Source: Lunularia cruciata (lineage: Eukaryota; Streptophyta; Marchantiopsida; Lunulariales; Lunulariaceae). From it: a stretch of DNA of 64,000 nucleotides. Position 1 is the first letter of the stretch; every line of letters begins with the position of its first letter. The notes under the pieces were generated by a model. The model was not told where the DNA came from, did not search any database, and saw only the letters and a program-made list of their open reading frames with translations. The stretch spans positions 17,390,744 to 17,454,743 of the forward strand of contig OX419759.1 of assembly GCA_948567375.1 (NCBI GenBank), in the 5' to 3' direction. The position numbers and the translations under genes were made by a program. This document shows, in pieces, positions 11,913-23,923 of the stretch.

Positions 11913-11972
11913 AGAAAAGGCGACCACGTAGAACACAGGAAGAATGGAAAGACCCCACGAAGGAGGGAAGAC
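11913..11972 (-). repeat. Short SINE-like element, - copy of an inverted pair
   Basis: Reads AGAAAAGGCGACCACGTAG onward, the reverse complement of the end of its left neighbour, and continues through GAAAGACCCCACGA before diverging. It is flanked by CCACTATAG (11904-11912) and CTACTATAG (11974-11982). With its neighbour it makes a tail-to-tail inverted repeat. Confidence 0.8.
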
Positions 11973-11982
11973 CCTACTATAG

Positions 11983-12710
11983 TGGTAAAGACCTACAACA
12001 GCAATCTCATGGAATGCCGATTGATCTCAGTACGTTCACACAACGGGTGGCTTGATGAAAACCTGTCCTGTAAGGATAAATAAATTAACAGCAAAATCAG
12101 AGTAAACATACTATACTATCTCTGCACAAGGATGGTCGAATCAATACAATAGCCTGTCCTCCTAGAGGAAGACCTACTTCGGGTGGCCTGGGAAATGGCG
12201 GTCCTTCATGACAAACAACTACAAAAACTATGTAGAGAAAAGTTAAATATACCTCGACGAAGACTTTCCTCATGAGAGAGTACTCCAGATACAGAATAAC
12301 GGAAAACATATTTAATAAAAAACACAAAGATTCAGAGTAAGTAACACCACATCTCTGCACAAGGAAGCCTCAACTACGCACATCCTGTACTTGTTCAGAA
12401 ACAACTTCAAATGCTAGTAGGATCTGAGAAATACCCACCTCAATATATGGTAAACAATACAATACCTTACACCCTATCCCTGCAGGAGTTGATTGCAATA
12501 TACCGTTCACTTCAAACTGAAATACAACTCTGACAAGAAGAATGTACGGTAACCAGTCCTCCTGAGAAACAAAAACTACAAAACTCATTTAGAACCGGGA
12601 AATGCCTTTGTCCCGTATAAAGTAAAAAAACATAACAAAAACTGGTACAAACCTATCTCTATGCTCACGGATTACATACCAGCAAACTACCAGGAGCATT
12701 CAGTAACTAG
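11983..12710. other. Intergenic, nothing recognised
   Basis: Contains a weak direct repeat (about 12100-12370: two segments with CATCTCTGCACAAGGA and AGAGTAAA-like words 240 bp apart). No gene was found. Confidence 0.4.
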
Positions 12711-12790
12711 GGGGTAAAGGCGACCGCGTAGGAAAAATGAAGGATGGGAAGACCCCATCGAGCCGTACAAGGGAGAGACAAAAAAGGTAA
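12711..12790 (-). repeat. Short SINE-like element with 14-bp target-site duplication
   Basis: An 80-bp copy on the minus strand, lacking the GGGGCCTAGCCCC end. It is flanked by perfect direct repeats CATTCAGTAACTAG at 12697-12710 and 12791-12804, a 14-bp duplication of the kind made by LINE-type target-primed integration. The hairpin GATGGG/CCCATC with a 5-nt loop is conserved. Confidence 0.9.
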
Positions 12791-12804
12791 CATTCAGTAA
12801 CTAG

Positions 12805-15559
12805 AAGTGAACTTCAATACACGCCTGTACAGTAGTCCCTTGAGTTCTCGACGACCGATTGCTGGACTGTCTTCTCGTTGGGCGGGGAGGGTTGGAACGG
12901 GGCGGGCCTCCCAATTTTCAGCAGAGTGCGGAGTGTTGCTTTTCACACCTCCTTTACATGACAGAGTTGTCCTGTGGTTGGAAGGTTTGCCGTCGTTTTC
13001 TGTCTTCATGGTGTACATCACCAGGGGTTAACCAGGGGTTAGTTACTCCCGATAAGGAGGAGTGGGGACCATGGAGCGGGAGGGGGGAGAGGCAGCAGGC
13101 GAGAGTGGGTGGACAGCTACGGATTTGACCCCAAAGTGGGCTTTAACCAGAGTTAGTTAACTAAGGAGGTGGGACTACAGAGGCACGTGATCCGTCATGA
13201 AGATCGACGTCGGAAGGGCCTTCAAATGCCAGATAGCGAATTAAGACATCCGGTTAGCACCTTAGCTGACAAGATTCGAGAATCGAGCTATACACGTGAA
13301 AAATTCAGGCAGATCGACGATTCGGTGCCCTCATCGACAAGACAACTGATGGGTGTCCTCGATTTAGCATCTTAGGAAAGATTCAAGAATCTGGTGGTAT
13401 TTCACACGAGGGTAGGAGCTGCAGAGGTCGTGGGATTTCACCGGGAGCAGTTTCTTCTCTACCGGTATGCGGTACGTAGAGTATAATTTAGCGGAGACTA
13501 GATAGCGACCTGTAGATTTCTGAAGGATTCGTCCCATCATAGCCGTATTGTCATCATCACCCCCTCTTCAGAAGCATGTCCGTCGCTTACTATCTTTGCT
13601 ACTCATGAGTCATGAGTACTTTCCACAACTTACCTGGAACCGAGGTTTACCATCCGATATACGTACTGTTTACCGGCAATTAGCTAGATCTGGTAGATCC
13701 AACGTTTGTCCTCTTCCTTACACCGCGGGAGAAACGCCGGGACTCTTATCACTCGGTTGGGTAAAGCTTCCAACCTAGGTCAGCCGGTTGATAGGTCAAA
13801 TGATGGCCCTGAATTAATTTGTCCTTCGAGGGAAAGAGTGTCGTCTTCATGTCTCTACAATTGATTGTCATGAGTGCGGGCATACTCCAATCTTACCGGT
13901 TTCTCTGCCTTTTACCGGCTGAGGGTTGTAAAAAACCGGCTACAAACCGTGGTTTGTTTTAAGGAGCAACTGTCTACTGGTGCAAGGCCGCAGAAAAGGC
14001 TTCACTACTTAAAGTCCGGAAGAGAAGGAGGGCCGTCGTGTCGTCTTCGTGTCTCTGTGTAGTCATTTAATTCTTCTCCTAAGGTCCACAAACGTCTCAA
14101 AATCAACTAGTCTTCGTGCTTATGGAATAATGAAGCCTTAATGGAAAGGTCTACGAAATCCTAATTTAGCGCATCCAGGCGTTATTTCAGTAAAATGTTG
14201 CAGGTTTAGGGACGACTAAGTTTAGGTTTGGATCCCCTAAACTCAACGATTACTTTTCCCCACCTTAACCCTGTTTAGACCTTACAACACCTCACTGACC
14301 AGCAGTGGCCTGTGACATTTCGGCGGCGCGAACTCCTGTCTCTCACCAACGGTGGAATTTAAAGAACACGTGTCTATCTCTTAAATGTTTCACACTTGTC
14401 AGAGTGGATGCCAGGTCTGATGCTGCCTCCAACATGGAATAAAACAAAAACGTTAAACTTTCCGTTATACGAGTACTCTTGAACAAACCGACTCTTGTAG
14501 GGCAACATCCTGGGTCCAACTTGAATGTACCCCAATGTCAACATCACTCACATTCACGTAGGAAATCAAATCGAACTCAAAACAATGGACGAGAATCGTG
14601 AGTTGATTTTTCATGCCGTTTGAAAATCTTGTACCTTCCTTGACCAGTTCTCTACTTGCCACGAACCAGTCGTCTTTAGATGGAGTTGAGGTTCAACGAA
14701 GAAACTAGATTCTCGATTCAAGGAGAAATCGCCACAACTTGAAATAGTAGTAGCGCATCGTGGAGGTTAACTTAATAAGTATTCAGACTTCTTTTGACGA
14801 GAGCCTAAATAAGCTTCTAAATACCAATAACTAAAGCTTAAGTTGTGAGTCAAAGCCGTGCGATGACTTGGTTTCACTACGACTTATGGGACAATTTGAC
14901 GTATTTAACAGTCGATCTTCATTTCAACAAATTAAGGATGGCACTTGGAGGCAGAGTCAGAGCAATCGTGTCTTGGTGTTGATTTTATGCATATAAGGAA
15001 GGCCAATATGTAGGTTCAAAGTGTTCTTTGTCCACCTAGAGTTTAGTCTTAAGAACCCTCTCTCAGTTACCTAAAGTAAGTGGGTTTGATGAACCCATGA
15101 ACCACCATCCGAGGCCACCTCCAAGAACCCCAGAAGAATCAAGGCTAGAACAAATGATTTAAAAAAATTTCAGCGTTTGGTCGATCGATGTTTCCTTTCA
15201 CGAGGGACAAGCAACCAAAATCGAGGAGGGGGCCAAAGCCAGTACTGTAAAGCAGGTGCTGCTGTAGCGAATGTTCTAGGAGACGAGCAGGAAGAAACAA
15301 ATACCGGCTCCTGTTCCTGTAGAGGATGTTACAATAAAGGTGATACAAAAAGCCGGGAATCTGTATGCCGTAATTTTAGTGAAATACGTATTATGAGCGC
15401 TACCTGCACAGAAGTGTATGGTACAGGGTGTGTGGGGGGAAAGAGAAGTAGTGATATACTAAGGTACTTCTTTCCAGGGGAAAAAGGTACAGGCCCAGAC
15501 CGTCGTTACCGTCCGCTTCCCCGTCGGCGTCGTCAGGCCGAAGAAGGTCCTTCCTTCCT
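12805..15559. other. Intergenic, upstream of the MCTP gene
   Basis: No supported gene. Includes a GC-richer patch (about 12850-13450) with a small tandem AACCAGGGGTTA repeat (about 13020-13040). A 199-codon frame starting at TTG 15177 shows no domain and no ATG at its start. The 3' part could be distal promoter of the MCTP gene. Confidence 0.4.
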
Positions 15560-16174
15560 GGCTATGGTAGGTGAGTGCTGCTGCTTTGCTTTTGGAACAG
15601 GGCTGGACTGTAGCAGAGAGCAGTGTGCTCAGAAGAGTAACAGAGCACTACTTATCGTTGTTATTGCTTCGACCTCGGCTTCCTTCTCTCTCTCTGCTGC
15701 TCTGGATCCGTTTGCCGAAGAGAGCGTTCAGGCTGGACTGGACTCGACTGCACCTCGATCCCGGTGTTGGTTGTGAGCGAGCATTCTATGGTGGTGGTGG
15801 ATTAATAGTGGATTTATTTCATTTCCGCGTTGAAATTTGCGGGACTAGGTGTGAAGGTGGTGGTGAAGCAGCTCTGAAGGAGAAGGAGAGGAGAGGAGAG
15901 CAAGAGAAGAGAAGAGGAGTAGGGCAGTAGCGATGGACGGGGTTTGTGGGAGTTCTTCCCCATAGTTGTCAGGATAGGAGGGAAGATGTCTCCACGAGAA
16001 TGAGAATCGAGTAGCGTGGAGGAGGAGGAGGAGGAGGAAGAAGAGGGGTAGTTGTCTGGTTAGATAGCCAGCCGGTGGAGGACGGGGGAAAGTTGGGCGA
16101 TGTAGAGGAGTAATTTATAGGTTCGAAACGAAGGAATCGTTTGATTCACCGGAGGAGGCCTGGGAGTGGTAGCC
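15560..16174 (+). promoter_or_regulatory. MCTP upstream region with GA/GGA tracts
   Basis: Immediately upstream of the MCTP ATG. Contains a CT-rich patch (about 15680-15705), a long GA-rich run (15877-15927) and a GGA triplet run (about 16018-16046). GA repeats near plant transcription starts are bound by BPC/GAGA-type factors, so this is a plausible core promoter and 5' leader. I cannot place the transcription start. Confidence 0.45.
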
Positions 16175-19100
16175 ATGGCGCCTCCTCCTCGTAAGCTCGT
16201 CGTCGACGTCGTCAGTGCAAGGAATCTTATGCCCAAGGATGGAGCTGGTTCTGCTAACGCCTTCTGCACCGTAAGTTTCTGCACTCACCCCTCTTTTCTC
16301 GGCCTCTGGTTCTTTCTACGTTTCTTCTTCGTCGTTGCTCATTCACTTCCATTGCCCTGGTATCCTCCACAGTAGCATTTCAATGATACGATGTCGCAGG
16401 TTGGAGTTTATGTCTCATATCATCCTCTCCCTCCACGGGGGGGCAGCTCAATCCTCTCCCCCTGAGCTCGAGAAGAGAAGAGAAGAGAAGAGAAGACTCA
16501 AACTTAAACTCCTGATCGTAGTTGCACCGTCATTTTTTCTTAAGTTTAGTCAGCTCGTAGGGATACTTATCTTCATGTGTCGTCTGCAGTTGGATTATGA
16601 TGGAAATCGCCGGAAGACGAAGACGAAATATAGAGACCTCAACCCCAATTGGAACGAGAAGGTAAGCAGATACTCCGTCTCCACCTGACAGCAGTAACTC
16701 TCTCAGCTCAAAGATTAATGAAGCAGTCACTTACGAGAGTTGTGATGCTTGGAAAGCTTTCAGATTTGTTGTGATGTTGGGTTTGCCCTGCCCTAAGAGT
16801 AGAGAATGCAAGTGGGTTTTTGTCTAATTCCGCATGTTCGATGGCAGTTCGACTTTCCCATCACGGATCTCACGATGCCTGGATCCCTGGAGATCAACAT
16901 TTACAATGAGCGTAAGGGGACTCGGAGACATGGATTTCTGGGGCGAGTATCGATCAGGGTCGCGGATGTAGTGAAGCAAGGACAGGAGGCAATGCAATGG
17001 GTTCGCCTCGACAAGCGCGGCCTTTTCTCTCATGTGAAAGGAGAATTAGGGTAAGTCTACAGGCCTACTTGGAGCATTAGGTGTCGCGTCATGGATCTCG
17101 AACAGTCGGGGCAGCTCCAAGGCCTTATCAAGACACTGGAATGTGGTGGTCCACGTGACTAAATCGTTAAATCTTGAAGTGTGAGGAGAGGCTCGCGGAT
17201 TTCTGTAGCCGATGTCGTCATGACAAACTGCCAGCATGTTGGAGGACTCCTCTGTTACTCTCGCTTACCTACTGCTGCTGACGATTGAAGGGCCGCTCTT
17301 AATGCCAGTTGTCCTCGGCTACTCGACTGCACAGTTTCATGATCCCCATACCGCCGAGTTCAGTTGTTCGATGTATCTTTTACCCTAGAATTTTAGCTGG
17401 CTTTGTATGGACACCCCACAGGTTAGGACTCAAAATTAAGTCAATCGTCAGTTTGTTGGTCTCGGGAGTTCACAGCTCAGTCCGGCATGAGTTCTACTCT
17501 TTTCTCCTATGTGATGAATGAGTGCTGAATTTGCAGATTAAAAATTTGGTATGAGGACCCGAAACCAGTTCCAGTACTTAAACCGGAACCTGCAGCACAG
17601 AAACCCCCCCCGGAAGAGCCAAAGCCAAAGCCAGAGCCAAAGGTGGAGGAACCAAAGGCGCCCAGCATTAGCATGGTCCAACCTGCTGAGTTCCACATCA
17701 GAGACGTCGTCCAGCGGAACCTGGGGTCGGCTGTGGAGTACAATCACAACTACGATCTTGTCGAGCCCATGACTTATTTGTATGTCAGGGTGGTTAAAGC
17801 TCGGACTCTTGCCGCAAAGGATGCGAATGGCACCAGTGACCCCGTAAGTATCCACTTGATATGTAACGTTTTGCATCTATGGCCTTTTAGAATTCAGCAT
17901 TTTTGTGTCTTTTGTCACGGCTTACAAGCATCTTGCCGTTTTGCAGTATGTTAAAATTGCAGTGGGCGACGTCAATGCGAAGAGTAGAATTATCCCCAAG
18001 AATCTCAACCCTGAGTGGAATGAGGTGTTTGCATTCTCCAAAGAGAAACTCCATGGGCCTCTCCTGGAGATTTCAGTCTGGGATGCGGTACGGCTCTCTT
18101 CTTGAACCTGTGACTTCCCTGCTTCTCATGGAATTGTGGAAGCGTACTTATGAAATGTACCACTTATGTTTGCAATTATGGACTCAGGATCTGGTAGGAC
18201 CCGACGATTTCTTAGGAGCCCTGTCATTTGAACTGGCCGAGATTCCAACACGGAAGCCTCCGGAGAGTCCTCTAGCGCCTCAATGGTACAAATTGGAGGA
18301 AAGACCTGGTAAAACCAGAGTGAAGGGTATGGCTCTATGCACCCACCTCTCTCAGCAATGTTCTTGCAGATTTTGCTTAGTTTGTTACCCCAACCTTACT
18401 GTGGTACAATTGAAGAAGAGTTTTCGTCCTCACTCTGCAGGAGATATTATGCTTGCTCTATGGATGGGTACCCAGGCCGACGAGGCATTCCAGGAAGCTT
18501 GGCAATCTGATACTGGAGGACACGCCCATTTCCGCTCCAAAGTGTATCTCTCGCCTAAGTTATGGTACTTAAGAGTGAACGTCATTGAAGCTCAAGATCT
18601 TCTACCTCCTGACAAAGGTCGTCTTCCGGAGCCGGTACGTTTCTTTAGTTAAAGCTGATTCATCTTCCTTCCTTGCATTGCTTCATTCCTTTCTTTCACC
18701 CAATTGTTCCACGCACTGACCTCACTTCCTTTTGCAGTTCGTTGAGGTTCACCTAGGGGCATTACAGATTCTTAGGGTTATGAAATCAGACGTCAAGGGT
18801 GTGAATCCTGCCTGGAACAAGGATTTGATGTTCGTTGTTGCTGAACCATTTGAAGAGCTGCTAGTCATTATGGTCAAGGACCGTGTCGGACCAAACAAGG
18901 TACTACACCAATGATGAATGGCTGAATTCTGAAATTGCTGGCTTAATTGTGCCTTCAAGCCCTTGAACAATCCGTAATCAAGTGCGTGGTGTCCTATGCA
19001 GGAGGAAATTATGGGACAAGTGAAGTTGCCCCTCTCACCGGCAGTCATCCACAGGCGAATTGATGGTCGTTCAGTCCCTTCAACGTAGGTTCTCTAACCC

Positions 19101-21159
19101 AGTCAATCAGTCATGTTTGCCGGATGCTGAAAATCTACAGACAGACTGAATTGCCCTCTAAAGTGCTCAAAGTTACCTGACAACTTCATTCCCTGTGGTT
19201 GGATCAGTTGGCATGTGCTAGATAGCACGGACAAGGGCGTATTCCGAGGCCGCATTCATTTGAGACTTTCCTTTGATGGAGGTTACCATGTCCTGGATGA
19301 GTCGCCAGACTTCAGCAGTTGTACCAGGCCTACTGCTAAACAACTTTGGAAGTCTTCTCTGGGAGTTTTGGAATTGGGTATAATTGGTGCAAACAATCTG
19401 TTACCTATGCACAACGGAACTGCAGGAAGAGGCAACACTGATGCTTACTGTGTAGCAAAGTATGGTCAAAAGTGGGTGAGAACCCGAACAATTACTGAGA
19501 GTTTCAACCCCAAGTGGAATGAGCAATATACATGGGAGGTTTACGATCCATGCACTGTGCTTACTGTTGGAGTATTCGACAATCGGTACGGATCACTCCC
19601 TCCCCCCTTCCAAAACCTTTGGATCTGGTCCCTGGTCTTGATGTTCTATGAGTGTTCGGATTTTAGTGGCTAGTCAGCTTATCTTCCTGAATCTGATCAA
19701 CTGCTGCTCGTTTGCAACCAGTCACGTGCACAATGGGGTTGCTACGAAAGCTGCTGGAGTCAAAGATACCCCTATTGGTAAAGTCCGAATTCGACTCTCT
19801 ACACTGGAAAGTGATCGTGTGTACACTAATGCTTATCCTCTACTGGTTGTGACGGCCTCTGGGATCAAGAAGATGGGTGAGCTGGAATGCTCTGTTCGGT
19901 TTTCCTGCGCATCGACAGTCAACTGCATGCAGGCTTATCTTCAACCTCCTCTTCCACGTATGCATTATTTCCATCCGTTGGAATTGAGCGATGTCGAGAA
20001 TCTCCGAATCTATGCCATGAATCTTGTTGCATCTCGACTTGCCCGATCCGAGCCTCCTCTGCGCCAAGAGGTGGTCCAATTTATGTTGGACACTGAGTCT
20101 CACCGCTGGAGCATGAGGCGAAGCAAAGCCAACTATTTCCGAATTGCGGTACCGCCTCTCATTTGACCATTTCCAGTCACATTGTCACGTCTGCAGTTAT
20201 ACTACTTGTTTGCCTGGCGACATGAATCTTTATTAATTTAATTTCTCATTGTCTCATTGTCAATTCTTTTCTCTTCTCACCATAACGTACACTTTCTTCG
20301 ACAGAATGTGTTGTCCGGAGTATTTGCGGTGGCGAAGTGGTTTGAAGATATTTGCCGATGGAAGAATCCTGTCACAACGGTCCTAGTGCACATCCTGTAT
20401 CTTATTTTGGTTTGGTACCCAGAACTGATGCTGCCCACTGTGTTCCTTTACATGTTCCTCATCGGGGCCTGGAACTACCGACGGCGTAATCGTTCACCTC
20501 CATTCATGGATTCCAAACTCTCACAAGGTGGAGAGGAGCCTATCAGGGATCTTGATGAACTTGAGGAGGAGTTCAACGTCGTGACAGGCAACAAGACGGA
20601 AGCGGTACGTTATTTTACTGGTCCCGCCTCCTTTCCTTCTTCCTTGGTATGTCTGCGGCTATGCAATGTGTGCTTGAATTGAGCATGACGGTTTCTAAGC
20701 CCTTTTGCCATTATCTACTTGCAGATTTTGAAGGCAAGATATGAAAGACTACGAGGGTTCGCTGGTAGAATACAGACCTTTTTGGGAAGTGCTGCAACTC
20801 AAGGGGAAAGACTGCAAGCGCTTTTGAGCTGGAGAGATCCCAGGTGAGCTTGTGGGTCAGTTTCTTCCTCAATCCCTTCGCAAAGAGTGAGTGTATGTAT
20901 GTTTCCATGCTGTGCCGTGCGCAATTGGGAATGTGTCATAGATACTAACTCGATCGCCACTCTGAAACGCAGAGCTACTTCAATTTTTGTGACCTTCTGC
21001 CTAGTAGCAGCCATCGTCCTATATGTTACGCCATTCCGGGTAGTCGCTGTCTTGCTTGGTGTATATGTCCTACGACACCCGAAGTTCCGAGACCCTTTGC
21101 CAGCTGTTCCTCTGAATTTCTTCAGAAGACTTCCCTCATTGTCCGATCGCATTCTGTAG
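16175..21159 (+). CDS. MCTP: Multiple C2 domain and transmembrane region protein (MCTP, QUIRKY-like)
   Basis: Fourteen exons give 935 residues with every junction in frame: 16175-16270, 16590-16661, 16848-17050, 17537-17843, 17947-18087, 18188-18326, 18441-18634, 18738-18899, 19002-19084, 19208-19585, 19722-20148, 20305-20604, 20725-20843, 20973-21159 (TAG). All introns are GT-AG, 100-486 bp. The protein has C2A (about 5-115, start MAPPPRKLVV as in QUIRKY), a Pro/Glu/Lys-rich linker (126-165), C2B (about 200-305), C2C (360-460), C2D (510-640) and a PRT_C anchor (about 760-935). The anchor has two hydrophobic segments (about 750-790 and 877-905) and the family signatures TQGER, LSWRDPR and NFFRRLP. 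C2B keeps the calcium-binding aspartates; C2C is degenerate at that site. Plant MCTPs tether ER to plasma membrane, mainly at plasmodesmata, and affect cell-cell transport and organ shape. The start ATG has a good context (GCCATGG). Transcript data are lacking, so exon ends are sequence-based. Confidence 0.95.
16471..16495. repeat. (AGAAG)5 microsatellite in MCTP intron 1
   Basis: Five exact pentanucleotide units in the first intron, purine-rich on the coding strand. Confidence 0.95.
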
Positions 21160-23473
21160 TGGATCGGATGGGAAGGTACTACAGGTAATTATTGTTGAGG
21201 AAACGAACTGTTGCAGCAGTGCACAGTACTACCACCACTAGCCATAAGCTCGCCTTATCACTAAGGCTGGCATGAGAAAAGATGTATTGAATCCGAGCTT
21301 TTGTTCTGCATTGATCATTGACCTGCCCGGGCGTGCCAGGATTTTGTTCAGTCTCTCCCCATTTTGGTTCTGAAATTTAGACTTCGAGACTCCGCGAATG
21401 TGAGTCGGGGAGGAGACTTCAAAGAACTAGTTCCAGGGACCTGTGTACAGTTGGTTAGCACACTGGTGCCAGATTTTGGCCTAACTTTATGTGACTCCAT
21501 TCCTTTGAGTCGCTGGTGATCCCGAAGCCTTACACCTGTGTCATCTGGTCTTCGGAGGTGAATCCGGTTTTACTGAGTGTTCCAGATACTGCTCTCCTCT
21601 CCTGTCAAAATCTGCATTTTGTGAATAATTTATCCTGGTTTCAGTGGTTGGACATAAGATCCTTCACATTGATCCGGATGCAAGGATCATGTGAAGTTTG
21701 TGGGTGGTTCAAAGTTTTGATTGGAATCTTCATTCAGCGAGTCATGGGCTTGAGAACTTTCTACATTTTTGGAACATCTGGCTTGCTAATGGAGTGAACG
21801 GCAAAGGGGAATTGCTGGTCTGGAGGAGTTTGCATCTTATCGATGAAAACGCAGCAGATTAGAGTTTTAGGAAATAGATTTAGCTCCACGCATAGTTATA
21901 ACAGCTGACGAGCTTCCAAAGAAGCTTCACGAGGATGTATTTTGAGACATTGTAATAATATTATTATCTCGTCGGTTCACATCACTGTCAGTGTTGTAAC
22001 ATAATATACCTTGTCCGACTAGGACTTCTCGACTTTATGAAGACTCTTGGGGTTCCGACTTTTTCCGAAGTCTTTACTGTTATAATACGTGTCTGATTCT
22101 CTTCCCAACTTTACTTTTTTCTTCATACATGCTTGTCTCTCCAGCTCTCAATTCACTTTTCTGATGAAATGAAGTGACGTGAAGGTCATAGATTCAGAGT
22201 GTGGATAGCTGTGTGAAGGTCATGAAACCAAGCGACCAAAGCGAGAGGATGTGAAAGAGTAAGATTTGAGAGTTGTTCCTCTTGGTCTCTAGTAGAATGT
22301 CGGTAGCAGCAGGTCCGAAACAGCGCGAGAAGGGAAACAATGATTGTTGAGAAATCAATACCCCACTCCTGTGTGGAAGTTTGGTGTCAGAACTGCATTT
22401 CGGTACCATTTCAAAACTCCAGGATCGGGTGCACGGAATCTAGCCTTTCGTGTTTTAATATTACGCCCACGAATAAGCCCACCGATGTTGACAGCTCAAC
22501 TGCAATATGGCGAAGCCTGATAGAAGGTAGACAGACTACTGTCGTGGGGCTGGGAACTGACCTCTGCAGTGCCAGCTATCTATCTACATATGGAAATTCG
22601 AGGTTTCCATCAGATATGGAATTGAACAATAACCCCCAAACATTGGCACTTCGACCCAACGATACCGAAGGTTGGTCAAAGACTGAAACAGCACCCCAGA
22701 GCTTGACGTGGCAGATGGTTGTTTAGTTGGCAACGAATGTTTCATTGTTCTTGTGTGCGAATTGATCTACGTAGTTCCCGAGAAGTGTAACTTACGGGCT
22801 CGACTACGAAGATGGCGCAGTTCGGGCCGAGCTTCAAGGAGTTCGTTGAATGCTTAGAGAATTCGTGATCATGATAATCGACTTTCAGATGAGCGGCAAG
22901 GACCGTCGTTTAACCAGGAGCTAGTCCAGCAATCTGCTGAATCTCTACTTTGATAGTAGTAGGAGTTGGAGATTTCTTAGGTTCTTGACGTAGAACATGG
23001 GAGTCCGGGGGAGTGGGCCGGGAGACAGAGAGAGGAAGAGAGTATACTGATTTGAAGATTTTCAGCCAAATGAATTTTTAGTCATGAGCTCAGTTGAACC
23101 GAACTCGCTTGAATTGAATTCTCTGTGATCCATATTGCCGTTGGGAATTTGGACACGGCCAACACACAACATTCCAGAAGTTTATCTTATATAGTAGTGA
23201 TTGAAATTAGGATTTTTCACAGTGGCTGAAAGCAAAGCCGACGACGACGTCCGTGACTGTGTGCAGGTTAGAGCCTATTTTCGCTCCGTGCGTGTTGGGA
23301 GTAAAGAAGAAAGCTGAATATCAGAGATTTCGATTGAGTTAAATCAATATTAAGTGACGGTCAAATTTTCTTCTGTCAAAGACCCGATCGACCAGTCTGT
23401 CGAGTTCTCCGGGCTCCCATGTATTAACACTTCTCGTGTATCCCCTGTTGTTACTCCTGCGATCCTGCTCCGA
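21160..23473. other. MCTP 3' region and intergenic DNA
   Basis: The first part, to about 22.0 kb, is likely 3' UTR and downstream sequence; TGTAATAATATTATT near 21952 is AT-rich enough to hold a polyadenylation site. A 128-codon ATG frame at 22340-22726 has no recognisable domain and is not called. Confidence 0.4.
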
Positions 23474-23570
23474 TTATTGGGGCTTAGCCCTATTGTACCC
23501 TCTTTGTCTTTTCGTTGCACGGCTTGATGGGGTCTTCCCATCCTTCTTCTATCCTTCTCGATCGCCTTTC
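23474..23570 (+). repeat. Short SINE-like element, full-length copy
   Basis: Starts ATTATTGGGGCTTAGCCC and runs through GGCTTGATGGGGTCTTCC to GATCGCCTTTC. It shows several substitutions against the copy at 23827. A target-site duplication is not evident. Confidence 0.85.
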
Positions 23571-23826
23571 TTTATTCTTCCTATCCCTGTTTCTCTACCC
23601 TGCCCTTTGCGGTTATCGCGAGAGGTTGATTAGTCGATGAAGTGAGGATAGAGTTGGCCGATCCCTTAGATTGAGATGATATTCACTGAGATGATTGCCC
23701 CGTACTCCTGTGAACATTGCAAGAACAAAGTCTTGCTCTCGAAGAATTTTAACGCCATCACGGACTGTCTAAGCCCACGTCAAGGCCAACTTGGGTACCG
23801 TTGAGTCGAAGTGCAATCTGTAAGTA
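23571..23826. other. Spacer between two SINE-like copies
   Basis: Unique sequence of 256 bp. Its right edge holds the left target-site repeat (23816-23826) of the next element. Confidence 0.5.
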
Positions 23827-23923
23827 TTTGGGGCCTAGCCCCATTCTACCTCTTTTGTCCCTCCCTTGTACGGCTTGATGGGGTCTTCCATCCTTCTTGT
23901 GTTCTATGAGGTCCGCTTTCGAG
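23827..23923 (+). repeat. Short SINE-like element, reference copy with 11-bp duplication
   Basis: A 97-bp element bounded by perfect 11-bp direct repeats ATCTGTAAGTA (23816-23826 and 23924-23934). It begins TTTGGGGCCTAGCCCC, with an inverted-repeat hairpin, has a second potential hairpin region around TGATGGGGTCTTCCATC, and ends GGTCCGCTTTCGAG. The duplication defines both ends, so this copy sets the unit length of the family. No A-box or B-box of a tRNA-type Pol III promoter could be identified. Confidence 0.92.

Noticed and set aside
15177-15776. A 199-codon open frame upstream of the MCTP gene
   Set aside because: It begins at TTG rather than ATG, shows no domain and no coding-like composition, and overlaps the probable promoter and 5' leader of MCTP.
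16060-16145. tRNA-like B-box word GGTTCGAA near 16118
   Set aside because: No matching A box, acceptor stem or cloverleaf could be formed around it.
17903-18652. A single 249-codon frame across MCTP exons 5-7
   Set aside because: It reads through two introns in the wrong frame for most of its length; the spliced model matches the C2 family throughout.
22340-22726. 128-codon ATG frame downstream of MCTP
   Set aside because: No domain, no splice partners and no coding-like composition; likely chance.
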